25,478 bases of DNA from an uncultured Clostridia bacterium (GTDB lineage: Bacteria; Bacillota; Clostridia; Christensenellales; UBA1242): the NCBI GenBank assembly GCA_944376785.1, contig CALWDV010000005.1, forward strand, positions 1-25,478, written 5' to 3'. How positions within the stretch are numbered: the stretch's first letter is position 1; each line of letters begins with the position of its first letter. The position numbers were made by a program, and so were the translations under genes. Positions 14,179 through 21,449 of this stretch are shown in pieces. The notes beneath the pieces are model-generated. The model did not search any database and was not told where the DNA came from. It saw only the letters and a list, made by a program, of their open reading frames with translations.

Positions 14179-15156
14179 TTATCTTCCTTTAAAATGTTTT
14201 AAATATTCATCATTTAATAATCTATTTTTTGTTTCATCAACAGTTTTTTGAACAAAATCAACCTGTTTTAATAAATAACGTTTACTTAAATAATTATTAA
14301 CTAAATCATCTTCATTTGAAAAACTTAAAAAGCTTGGTTTTTTAAGTGGTTGTAACTTTTCATCTTTTTTAATTTTTAAACATTTTTTTAAACTTTCAGA
14401 TGCATCTACAACTGAAACACCTTCGTCAATTAATGTTTTATAAACATCATCAAATAATTCAAAACTTTTTAAACCAACCAATTTTTTAAATGTTGGCAAA
14501 TTAATGTTTGCAAGTTTTAACAATGAATATGGAACATATCCATCTAAAATTTCTTGTTTGTAATCTTCAAAACTATAAATTTTATTTTCATAAGCATCTA
14601 ATAAAGTAGCATATAAAACTTTTGCAAAGTTTCTAACCAATTTGTTTGTGTGTGCTTTAAAAATAAAATATTCAGGGCAACTTAAACTTCCAGTAACACT
14701 AATTCTGTTAAAATCATTTTTATCATAAATATTTTTTGAAAGTGAATTTTTAGCAGGGCACATTAACTCAATATATTCAAAACCATTATTAACACAATAG
14801 TTATAAATTGTATTTATTAATGTTGTTCCAATTTTGTTATGAGTGTAGTTTTTATCAACAAACAAAAAATCAAGCAGTGCAGTTTTTTCAGCATCAACAA
14901 AAGAATTTTGTGAAATTTTTCTTTCATCTAAAACTAAACCAGCACCAACTAAAATGTTGGTGTTTTTTAAATAAGCACCAAAAATACCATCATACAAATT
15001 TTGGTCTAAATAATTTTTTAATCCCACAATATATTCTGGCATTTCTTTGTTTGCAAGAACTAACAATTTTAAAATTTCTGCTTTATTATTAAGTTGTATT
15101 TGTTTTATTTCAATGCCATTTGGCTCTGAATATTTTTTATCTGAAAAAACAATCAT
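14179..15156 (-). CDS. GNAT-family acetyltransferase with unrecognised C-terminal region (first of operon)
   Basis: A 325-residue protein. Residues about 15-168 form a GNAT domain with motif A LLDFLFVDKNYTHNKIGTTL (HNKIGT at 106-111), a following helix NTIYNYCVNNGFEYIEL, and motif B SLSKNIYDKNDFNRISV then EYFIFK. The C-terminal half (about 169-325) is predicted helical, with YVPYSLLKLANINLPTFKKL and FELFDDVYKTLIDEGVS, and matches no family I know. It is only distantly similar to the two following genes. It is the first gene of the operon, after the dnaN terminator, with a promoter candidate at 15195-15223. Ribosome binding site is weak (AGAAG). Substrate unknown. Confidence 0.75.
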   Translation of the reverse strand: MIVFSDKKYSEPNGIEIKQIQLNNKAEILKLLVLANKEMPEYIVGLKNYLDQNLYDGIFGAYLKNTNILVGAGLVLDERKISQNSFVDAEKTALLDFLFVDKNYTHNKIGTTLINTIYNYCVNNGFEYIELMCPAKNSLSKNIYDKNDFNRISVTGSLSCPEYFIFKAHTNKLVRNFAKVLYATLLDAYENKIYSFEDYKQEILDGYVPYSLLKLANINLPTFKKLVGLKSFELFDDVYKTLIDEGVSVVDASESLKKCLKIKKDEKLQPLKKPSFLSFSNEDDLVNNYLSKRYLLKQVDFVQKTVDETKNRLLNDEYLKHFKGR

Positions 15157-15194
15157 TAGTTTTCTTCTTTTTACTTATTAAAATTATTTACTTT

Positions 15195-15223
15195 ATATTA
15201 CCACAACAAAAAACATTAATCAA
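15195..15223 (-). promoter_or_regulatory. Promoter candidate of the three-gene GNAT operon
   Basis: Minus strand TTGATT (15218-15223), 17 bp, TAATAT (15195-15200), with TG one base before the -10. It is located between the dnaN terminator and the first GNAT gene. Confidence 0.5.
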
Positions 15224-15230
15224 TAATAAA

Positions 15231-15253
15231 AAAAGAGAGATTAACTCTCTTTT
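15231..15253 (-). terminator. Intrinsic terminator of dnaN
   Basis: AAAAGAGAG (15231-15239) and CTCTCTTTT (15245-15253) form a perfect 9-bp stem with a 5-nt loop. T-rich sequence follows on the minus strand. The stem overlaps the dnaN stop codon (15252-15254). Confidence 0.85.
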
Positions 15254-16352
15254 AAATAACTCTAACAGGTAAAATTAAATAAACATATTCATCTGTTTCA
15301 CTGCTTTTAATAATGCAAGGAGCACTTGGTGTTGTGAAACTTAATTTAATAAATTCATCATTAATAACTCTTAATGCTTCGTTAAAATATCTAACATTAA
15401 ATGCTATTGTTAAATCTTTTCCATTAAGTGCAATAGTAATGTTTTCTTTAATATCACCAATATCACTTTTACTGCTTAACATCATTAATTTTTCTGTTAT
15501 GTCAAATTTAACTAAATTGTTTTTATCAATTCTAGAAAGTAAACTTGCTCTGTCTAATCCATCTTCTAATTGTGATTTATTAATTGTTATTTCGGTTGTG
15601 AATTGTGTTGGTATTATTTGTTTATAGTTAATAAAATCACCATCTAACAATCTTGTAATTATTTTTGTGTTGTCAATGTCAACCATTAAATAATTTTTTT
15701 GAACATAAACTTTTATTAATTCATCACTATCTTCAAGCAGTTTGCTAATTTCACTTAAACTTCTAGCAGGAACAATACAACTAAATTCAGCAGTGTTGTT
15801 TTTAAGTTCTTTGTTTACCATTGCAAGTCGATATCCGTCTAGGGCAACGGCTTTAATTTTTTTATCTGAAATTTCAAATAAAACACCTTTTAAAATTGGA
15901 CGACTATCTTCAACAGCAACACAGAACACAGATTTTGTTATTAAAGCTTTTAAATCTTTTGAAGTAATTTCAAAATATTCTGCATTTTCAAGTTTTTTAA
16001 TAACAGGAAATTCTTCTGCGCTAAGTGCTTGAATGTTTCCAGAACTATCTGTGTATTTAATTGTTAACATATTTTTTTCATTGCAAGTTAATTCAATTTG
16101 TTCGTTAGTTAACTTTTTAATATATTCTGCAAAAAACTTACCCGGAACAACGGTTTCGCCTTCAATAAAAATTTCGGCTTTAATTTTCTTTTCAATTGAA
16201 AGTTCTAGGTCGGTTGCACTTAATGTTAAAGAATCATCTTCTGCAACAAGTTTAATTCCTTCTAACACTGGATTTGTTGTTTTTTGACTAGTTGCTTTAA
16301 TAACTTTCATAACGGCATCACTTAAATCAAGTCCATCACAAATTAATTTCAT
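15252..16352 (-). CDS. dnaN: DNA polymerase III beta subunit (sliding clamp)
   Basis: The ring-shaped processivity clamp of the replicative polymerase. At 366 residues it is the normal length for three similar domains. Visible family pieces are NPVLEGIKLVAEDD, SATDLELSIEKKI, VVPGKFFAEYIKKL, RPILKGVLFEI, DGYRLA, and the C-terminal YVYLILPVRVI. GGAGG (16362-16366) lies 9 nt before the ATG. It lies downstream of dnaA as usual, but 215 bp away, and both genes are inverted relative to the classical order. It is followed by a strong terminator, so it does not feed the GNAT operon. Confidence 0.98.
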   Translation of the reverse strand: MKLICDGLDLSDAVMKVIKATSQKTTNPVLEGIKLVAEDDSLTLSATDLELSIEKKIKAEIFIEGETVVPGKFFAEYIKKLTNEQIELTCNEKNMLTIKYTDSSGNIQALSAEEFPVIKKLENAEYFEITSKDLKALITKSVFCVAVEDSRPILKGVLFEISDKKIKAVALDGYRLAMVNKELKNNTAEFSCIVPARSLSEISKLLEDSDELIKVYVQKNYLMVDIDNTKIITRLLDGDFINYKQIIPTQFTTEITINKSQLEDGLDRASLLSRIDKNNLVKFDITEKLMMLSSKSDIGDIKENITIALNGKDLTIAFNVRYFNEALRVINDEFIKLSFTTPSAPCIIKSSETDEYVYLILPVRVI

Positions 16353-16414
16353 TTTTGGGGTCCTCCAAATATTATATTTTTTATTTTTTTAATAACAATT
16401 ATTATTATAAGCAG

Positions 16415-16431
16415 TGTGAAAATGTGGACAA
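16415..16431 (-). promoter_or_regulatory. DnaA-box-like pair next to TAA trios
   Basis: Minus strand TTGTCCACA (complement of 16423-16431), one mismatch from TTATNCACA, abutting ATTTTCACA (16415-16423). Then come CTGC and TAATAATAA, which would be the DnaA-trio position. Confidence 0.5.
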
Positions 16432-16451
16432 CTTTTATAAATCACATTATG

Positions 16452-16491
16452 TAGTGTTTTGGTTAACGAAATTACGTGACTCAAAACACTA
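16452..16491. repeat. 10-bp inverted repeat in the dnaA-dnaN spacer
   Basis: TAGTGTTTTG (16452-16461) and CAAAACACTA (16482-16491) are perfect reverse complements. The interior GTTAACG and CGTGAC can extend the stem with one bulge, leaving a 6-nt loop. No T-run follows on the minus strand, so it is not the dnaA terminator; it could be a cruciform, protein site or RNA processing hairpin. Confidence 0.7.
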
Positions 16492-16507
16492 TATATTGTT
16501 TTTTTAT

Positions 16508-16528
16508 TGTGCACAAGTTGGTGCACAA
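16508..16528 (-). promoter_or_regulatory. Two DnaA-box-like sites, 12 bp apart
   Basis: The plus strand carries GTGCACAA at 16509-16516 and again at 16521-16528, spaced 12 bp. Minus-strand readings are TTGTGCACA and TTGTGCACC. Both share the AAGTTGT- or AACTTGT-type context with the box at 16423, suggesting a lineage variant TTGTNCAC of the DnaA box. Confidence 0.5.
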
Positions 16529-16567
16529 CTTTAATTAGTTATAAACATTTACACATTTTATGTGTGT

Positions 16568-17911
16568 TTAAGTTCTGTTGGCCATACTTTTTAGGTCATT
16601 AACTGTAACTTTAACACGATTATTTTCTTTAATTAATTCTGCAACTTTTTCACGTGCATGAATAACAGTTGTGTGATCACGTCCACCAAAAATTTGACCA
16701 ATAGAAACAAGTGGAAGATCTAACATATCACAAATTAAATACATACAAATTTGACGTGGTTCAACAATTTCTTTATTTTTCTTTTTGCCAACCAAATCTT
16801 CTTTAGTAATGCTAAAATATTTGCAAACACAATCAATAATTCTGTCGGCAGTTAAATTTTGTTTAGTTGTTGAAATTTGGTCTTTTAAAGCTTCATTAAC
16901 ATCTTCTAATGTTGCACTTGGTTTTCCAAGCAAACTTGCATAAAAACTAACTTTGCTAAGCATTCCTTCAAGTTCACGAATGTTTGTGTCACAACGTTCA
17001 GCAATTAAGTTAATAACATCTTCATCAACACTATAATGTTCTTGTTGTGCCTTTTTTTGTAAAATTGCAAGTCGGGTTTCAAAATCTGGAATTTGAATAT
17101 CTTGCATAAGACCCATACTAAACCTACTTCTTAATCTTTCTTCTAAACTTGCAATTTCTTTTGGGTGACGGTCAGAAGCAATAATAATTTGTTTTTGGTT
17201 TTGATATAAATCATTAAAAGTGTGAAAGAACTCTTCTTGTGTTCCTGTTTTGTTTGAAATAAATTGAATGTCATCAACCATTAAAACATCAACACTTCTA
17301 TATTTTTCACGATATTCACTGTTTGCTTGTGCTTTTGAACTTTTTAAACTTTCAACATAGTCGTGAGTAAATTTTTCACAAGTAACATACAAAACTTTTA
17401 AATCTGGATTGTTTTTAATTAAATAATTTCCAATAGCGTGTAAAAGGTGAGTTTTACCAAGCCCAACACCACCATAAATAAATAATGGGTTTATTTTATT
17501 AAATGGGTGTTCTGCAACTCCACGTGCTGCTGCATAAACATATTTATTACTGTTTCCAACAACAAAGTTATCAAATGTGTATTTAGGGTTAAAATTGCAA
17601 AGTGGTGCACATTTATTAACTTCTTGTTTTGTTTCAACAGGTTTGTTTAAATAGTTTTCTTTTTCATCTGGGTCTAAAACAACAAAATCTTTAATTTCAG
17701 GTTCTATTTCTGTTAAAGCAGTTCTAATTTGTTGTTCATGAAGTTTTAAAACACGTTGTTTTGCTGTTTCACTTGAAGTTGATAAATATAAAACCCCATC
17801 ATTAAAATCTAATGGTTCTAATGATTTAATCCATAAATCATAAGAAACTGCTGTAACTTCGTGTTGCAAAATATTACAAGTTTGTTGCCAAATTTCATCT
17901 ATCTTTAACAT
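16568..17911 (-). CDS. dnaA: Chromosomal replication initiator DnaA
   Basis: AAA+ initiator that binds DnaA boxes and melts oriC. The 447-residue protein has domain I (about 1-80, WQQTCNILQHEVTAVSYDLW), a short linker, and the AAA+ domain with Walker A GGVGLGKT (147-154), Walker B LMVDDIQ (210-216) and sensor/arginine-finger segments (LEERLRSRFSMGL). The DNA-binding domain IV carries signature GGRDHTTVIHAREKV (409-423). The domain I-III linker is short, as in many AT-rich Firmicutes. AAAGGA precedes the ATG at about 9 nt. Its promoter overlaps nested palindromes (17942-17966). recF lies upstream and dnaN downstream, so the gene is inverted and re-ordered relative to most Firmicutes. Confidence 0.99.
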   Translation of the reverse strand: MLKIDEIWQQTCNILQHEVTAVSYDLWIKSLEPLDFNDGVLYLSTSSETAKQRVLKLHEQQIRTALTEIEPEIKDFVVLDPDEKENYLNKPVETKQEVNKCAPLCNFNPKYTFDNFVVGNSNKYVYAAARGVAEHPFNKINPLFIYGGVGLGKTHLLHAIGNYLIKNNPDLKVLYVTCEKFTHDYVESLKSSKAQANSEYREKYRSVDVLMVDDIQFISNKTGTQEEFFHTFNDLYQNQKQIIIASDRHPKEIASLEERLRSRFSMGLMQDIQIPDFETRLAILQKKAQQEHYSVDEDVINLIAERCDTNIRELEGMLSKVSFYASLLGKPSATLEDVNEALKDQISTTKQNLTADRIIDCVCKYFSITKEDLVGKKKNKEIVEPRQICMYLICDMLDLPLVSIGQIFGGRDHTTVIHAREKVAELIKENNRVKVTVNDLKSMANRT

Positions 17912-17941
17912 TAAAAAATTTCCTTTTAATTATTTATTTTC

Positions 17942-17989
17942 ATTAGTAATACTAATTATTAGTATATAAGCACAATTTTTATTTGTAAA
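17942..17989 (-). promoter_or_regulatory. dnaA promoter with overlapping palindromic operator
   Basis: Minus strand TTTACA (17984-17989), 17 bp, TATACT (17961-17966); predicted start near 17954. Two palindromes overlap the -10 and start: ATTAGTAATACTAAT (17942-17956) and ATACTAATTATTAGTAT (17949-17965), both perfect apart from the central base. They share half-site ACTAAT/ATTAGT. A repressor or initiator bound here would cover the promoter. The site does not look like a DnaA box. Confidence 0.6.
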
Positions 17990-18013
17990 GTAAAAGTGTT
18001 ATTACAAAAAACA

Positions 18014-19090
18014 TTAAACCACTTTTCCATTACTTATTTTTAAAACATTTGCTGGCAAATTTAAATTATATTCTGTGCAAGTTAAAATAGTTTGAAAATT
18101 ATTTATTATTTTTAAAAGTTTTTCACGTCTGTTTTCATCTAATTCACTTAACACATCATCTAATAACAAAACAGGATATTCACCCAAATTCGATTTAAAA
18201 ATTTCAAGTTCTGCAAGTTTTAAACTAAGTGCACAACTTCTTTGTTGTCCCTGACTTCCAAAGTGTCTAATATCAATGTTATTAACCATAATTTTAATAT
18301 CATCTCTGTGTGGGCCAACAGTGGTGTATCCCAAATTTAAATCTTTTTCTAAACTTTCATCATATAGTTTTAAAAGTTTTTCTTTTAAAACAGATTTTTC
18401 TGTGTCGGTTAATCCAACATAACTTAAATTCATTTCTTCTAAATTATCTGTTAAGTAAAAATGTGATTGTTTTGCAAAAACTTTAAGTTGTTCAATAAGT
18501 TCTAATCTTTTTAAAATTATATAACAAGCTTGTTCACTTAACTGTTCATTCCAAATTGAAATTGTTTCTTTAATGCTGTTTATGTTGCCCGATTTTAAAA
18601 GTTTGTTTCTTTGGTTTAAAATTTTATTATATTTACTTAAAGCGTAAAAATAATTTTTATTAAATTGGCATAAGTCAATATCCATAAATCTGCGTCGTTC
18701 TTCTGGGCTTTCTTTAACCAATTTTAATTCGTCGGGCGAAAAATAAATAGCATTAAGTTCACCCATAAGTTCACCTAATTTTTTAATTGGAACGCCATTA
18801 ATTTTTATTGCTTTGTTTTGATTTGAAAATAAATAAAGCTCAATTTTTTTATTTCCAGAGCTTTTTAAAAATTCAACAGTTATTTTACCAAAATTTTCAT
18901 TCCATTTAATTAGTTCTTTTTCTTTGTTTGTTCGTGGGCTTTTTCCAATAGCACATAAAAAAACAGCTTCAAGCAAATTTGTTTTTCCTTGTGCATTTTT
19001 TCCTTCTAAAATATTTAAACCATTTTTAAAAACCACGCTTTCATTTTCGTAATTTCTAAAATTTTTTAACTGAACACTTTTTATTTCCAT
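18014..19090 (-). CDS. recF: DNA replication and repair protein RecF
   Basis: SMC-like ATPase that helps load RecA at gaps with RecO and RecR. The 358 residues show the family start (IKSVQLKNFRNYENE), Walker A GKNAQGKT (30-37), ABC-type signature FGSQGQQRSCALSLKLAE (about 277-294), and Walker B VLLLDDVLSELD (about 307-318). There is no Shine-Dalgarno before the ATG at 19088-19090. A strong extended -10 (19099-19107) would start transcription about 2 nt upstream, so the message may be leaderless. In the classical order recF follows dnaN; here it precedes dnaA, 102 bp away, and may contribute read-through into dnaA. Confidence 0.97.
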   Translation of the reverse strand: MEIKSVQLKNFRNYENESVVFKNGLNILEGKNAQGKTNLLEAVFLCAIGKSPRTNKEKELIKWNENFGKITVEFLKSSGNKKIELYLFSNQNKAIKINGVPIKKLGELMGELNAIYFSPDELKLVKESPEERRRFMDIDLCQFNKNYFYALSKYNKILNQRNKLLKSGNINSIKETISIWNEQLSEQACYIILKRLELIEQLKVFAKQSHFYLTDNLEEMNLSYVGLTDTEKSVLKEKLLKLYDESLEKDLNLGYTTVGPHRDDIKIMVNNIDIRHFGSQGQQRSCALSLKLAELEIFKSNLGEYPVLLLDDVLSELDENRREKLLKIINNFQTILTCTEYNLNLPANVLKISNGKVV

Positions 19091-19098
19091 ACTTTAAT

Positions 19099-19107
19099 AT
19101 TATAACA
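19099..19107 (-). promoter_or_regulatory. Extended -10 promoter of recF
   Basis: Minus strand TGTTATAAT, with the last T nine bases before the A of the recF ATG. No convincing -35 at 16-18 bp. Predicted start near 19092, giving an essentially leaderless transcript. Confidence 0.55.
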
Positions 19108-19210
19108 AATTTTTACTTAAATTAAAATCAAAAAAAACTTCTACTTCATAAAAACTATTATGAGTTATTAACAATTTTTAACTTATTAAAAACGAAGTAT
19201 AGGAGTTTAT

Positions 19211-21058
19211 ATGTGTGGTATTTATGGTTACGTTGGTTCTAACGCAATAAGCAAAACATTAAACGGAATAAAAAAATTAGAATATAGAGGTTATGATTCG
19301 TCGGGTATTGCATTTTTTAGTGACACTTTCAAATTAAATAACTTAATTAAAAATTATAACAATAATGTAACAACTTTTAAAAATGGTATTAACATAATAA
19401 AGGAACAAGGCGAAATTAGTAAGTTAGAAAAAATAATAAATGTTTTAAATCCAAAAAGCGAAACAGCCATTGGTCACACAAGATGGGCAACCCATGGCAA
19501 ACCAAATATTAAAAATGCTCACCCACATTTTAGTGAAAACGGAAATTGGGTGGTGGTTCATAATGGAATTATTGAAAACTATGATGAATTAAAAAATGGT
19601 TTAACATCTTATAACTTTTCTAGTTCCACCGACACTGAAGTGGTTGCAATGATGTTAAGTAAATTTTTTAACGGAAATGTGCTTGAAACAATAGTTAATG
19701 TTTGTTCAAAACTGGTTGGAAGTTATGCTTTTGCAATTTTAAATTATAAAGAACCAAACAAAATTTTTGTGGCAAAAAACAACAGCCCTGTTGTGGTTGG
19801 TTATGGCGAAAATTTTGGAGTGGTGTGTTCCGACTTAAATAGTGTTGAACAAACAAAAAGTTTGTTTATTTTAGAAAATAATCAATTTGCAGTGGTAGAA
19901 AAAAACAATGTTGAAGTGTTTAACAATAAACTAGAAAAAATTAATTTAAAACCTTTTAAAGATTTTAACAGTGAAAGCGAAAATAGTTTGGGAAATTACA
20001 AACACTTTATGTTAAAAGAAATTAATGAAATACCAAAAGCCATTGAAAAAACAGTGGTAAATTATAATAGTTTCGAAAAAATTAAAAAAGCCATTCCTAA
20101 GTCACTAATAAAAAAATTAAAAAACATTTTAATTATTGGTTGTGGAACAGCATATCATGCTGGGTTAATCGGAAAAAAACTTATTGAAGAACAATGTGGC
20201 ATTAAAACAGATGTTGAAATTGCATCTGAATTTAGATATAACAACTTTAAACCAAACAAAAACACTTTGGCAATTTTTGTTTCACAAAGTGGAGAAACTG
20301 CCGACACAATTAAAGCAGTTAAAATGAGCAAGGCGTATGGACTAAAAACGGTTGCCATAACAAATGTTAAAAATAGTTCAATATGTTTTGAAGTTGATTA
20401 TGTTATTCACACTTGTGCAGGAAAAGAAATTGCTGTTGCAAGTACAAAAGCTTATAATGCACAAATAACAATTTTTTATTTACTTAAAGCATACATTAAC
20501 GCTGTGTTAAACGACCAACCTGAACTGGTGTTTGAAGAAAGCAAAAATTTAATTAAAATTGCAAATGTTATCAAAAACAACAAAATTAGTGAACAAACAA
20601 AACAGATTGCACTAAAAATTAAAGATTGTAAAAGTGTTTATTTAATTGGCAGAGGGTTAGATTATTACACTGCCATGGAAGCAGGTTTAAAATTAAAAGA
20701 AATTTCTTATATTCATTGTGAAGCATATCCAGCAGGAGAACTTAAACACGGAACAATTTCGTTAATTGATGAAAACAAATATTTGTTTGCCTTTGTAACA
20801 CAAGAAATAACAAAAGAAAAAACTATTAGCAACATAAACGAAGTTATTTCTCGTGGTGGTAAAGTTATTGTGCTAAGCCAGTTTAATATAAACAATAATG
20901 ATTTTAATGAATTTATTGCTCTTCCTAAAATAGACCAATTATATATGCCGTTAGTTGCCATAACCTATATGCAACTAATTTCCTATTATGTTAGTGTTGC
21001 CTTAAACTATAATCCCGATAAACCAAGAAGTTTGGCAAAATCTGTTACTGTTGAATAA
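19211..21058 (+). CDS. glmS: Glutamine-fructose-6-phosphate aminotransferase (isomerising)
   Basis: Makes glucosamine-6-phosphate from fructose-6-phosphate and glutamine, the first step to UDP-GlcNAc for the cell wall. The 615-residue protein starts MCGIYGYVG, whose Cys2 becomes the N-terminal nucleophile after Met removal. The glutaminase domain continues with LEYRGYDSSG and TRWATHG (90-96). SIS domain 1 begins near residue 306 (IIGCGTAYHAG; later SQSGETADT and VASTKAYNAQ), and SIS domain 2 near 474 (YLIGRGLDYYTAMEAGLKLK, EAYPAGELKHG). The C-terminus is LAKSVTVE. AGGAG lies 5 nt before the ATG. The 120-bp spacer to recF is too short for, and does not resemble, a glmS ribozyme. It is the first plus-strand gene after the strand switch, inserted between recF and gyrB. 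Confidence 0.98.
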   Translation: MCGIYGYVGSNAISKTLNGIKKLEYRGYDSSGIAFFSDTFKLNNLIKNYNNNVTTFKNGINIIKEQGEISKLEKIINVLNPKSETAIGHTRWATHGKPNIKNAHPHFSENGNWVVVHNGIIENYDELKNGLTSYNFSSSTDTEVVAMMLSKFFNGNVLETIVNVCSKLVGSYAFAILNYKEPNKIFVAKNNSPVVVGYGENFGVVCSDLNSVEQTKSLFILENNQFAVVEKNNVEVFNNKLEKINLKPFKDFNSESENSLGNYKHFMLKEINEIPKAIEKTVVNYNSFEKIKKAIPKSLIKKLKNILIIGCGTAYHAGLIGKKLIEEQCGIKTDVEIASEFRYNNFKPNKNTLAIFVSQSGETADTIKAVKMSKAYGLKTVAITNVKNSSICFEVDYVIHTCAGKEIAVASTKAYNAQITIFYLLKAYINAVLNDQPELVFEESKNLIKIANVIKNNKISEQTKQIALKIKDCKSVYLIGRGLDYYTAMEAGLKLKEISYIHCEAYPAGELKHGTISLIDENKYLFAFVTQEITKEKTISNINEVISRGGKVIVLSQFNINNNDFNEFIALPKIDQLYMPLVAITYMQLISYYVSVALNYNPDKPRSLAKSVTVE

Positions 21059-21204
21059 TAAATATTTAATACTATATTACTTTTATAAAAAATTAAAAAC
21101 TAAATACAAAAACTTTAAACAAATTAAAATAAAGTTAAATTAAAATTAAAAATAAACTCATTTTATTAAAATGTTTTAAAATAAAAATTTAAAAGATTAA
21201 TAAA

Positions 21205-21239
21205 AAAAATAAAAGTGCTTAAAAACACTTTTATTTTTT
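21205..21239. terminator. Intrinsic terminator downstream of glmS
   Basis: AAAATAAAAGTG (21206-21217) pairs perfectly with CACTTTTATTTT (21226-21237) around an 8-nt loop, followed by T on the plus strand. It lies about 150 bp after the glmS stop. The complementary strand also ends in a T-run. Confidence 0.85.
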
Positions 21240-21440
21240 GTTGTTTAAGTTTTTACTTTTTTATTACACGTTTACGCCTTTAAAATTCACAAATTTTGAC
21301 ACAAAACAAAAAACATAATATAGTTTATTAACCCAACCCAATAAAAAACTAACACAACCTTATTTTAAAGTTATATTATATAATATATAATAATATATAT
21401 AATAAAATATTAAAATATACTATACTTATAATATAATTTA

Positions 21441-21449
21441 TGATATAAT
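21441..21449 (+). promoter_or_regulatory. Extended -10 promoter of gyrB
   Basis: TGATATAAT, a perfect extended -10. The -35 at 17 bp is TATACT (weak), but the upstream A/T tract could act as an UP element. Predicted start near 21456, about 70 nt before the gyrB ATG. Confidence 0.55.

Larger units (their letters stand above)
16353..16567. other. dnaA-dnaN spacer, candidate oriC unwinding region
   Basis: A 215-bp gene-free spacer. Read on the minus strand (dnaA to dnaN) it holds, in order: a small ACACAT/ATGTGT hairpin, two DnaA-box-like sites (16508-16528), a 10-bp inverted repeat (16452-16491), and a second box pair (16415-16431). A CTGC patch and three TAA repeats (16398-16410) come next, then A/T-only DNA up to the dnaN Shine-Dalgarno. 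Boxes, a short GC patch and TAA/TAG trios followed by AT-rich DNA is the layout described for the Bacillus subtilis unwinding region, which lies in the same spacer. Inference from pattern; boxes deviate from TTATNCACA. Confidence 0.55.

Noticed and set aside
16371..16398. TTGTTA-16-TATAAT on the minus strand as a dnaN promoter
   Set aside because: The predicted start (about 16364) falls inside the dnaN Shine-Dalgarno, so the message would lose its ribosome binding site. The TA-rich repeats are better explained by the unwinding region.
16452..16491. Inverted repeat as the dnaA intrinsic terminator
   Set aside because: On the minus strand the stem is not followed by a T-run; the T-run is on the other side.
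19091..19210. glmS ribozyme upstream of glmS
   Set aside because: The gap is only 120 bp, AT-rich and without the GC-rich paired core expected of that ribozyme.
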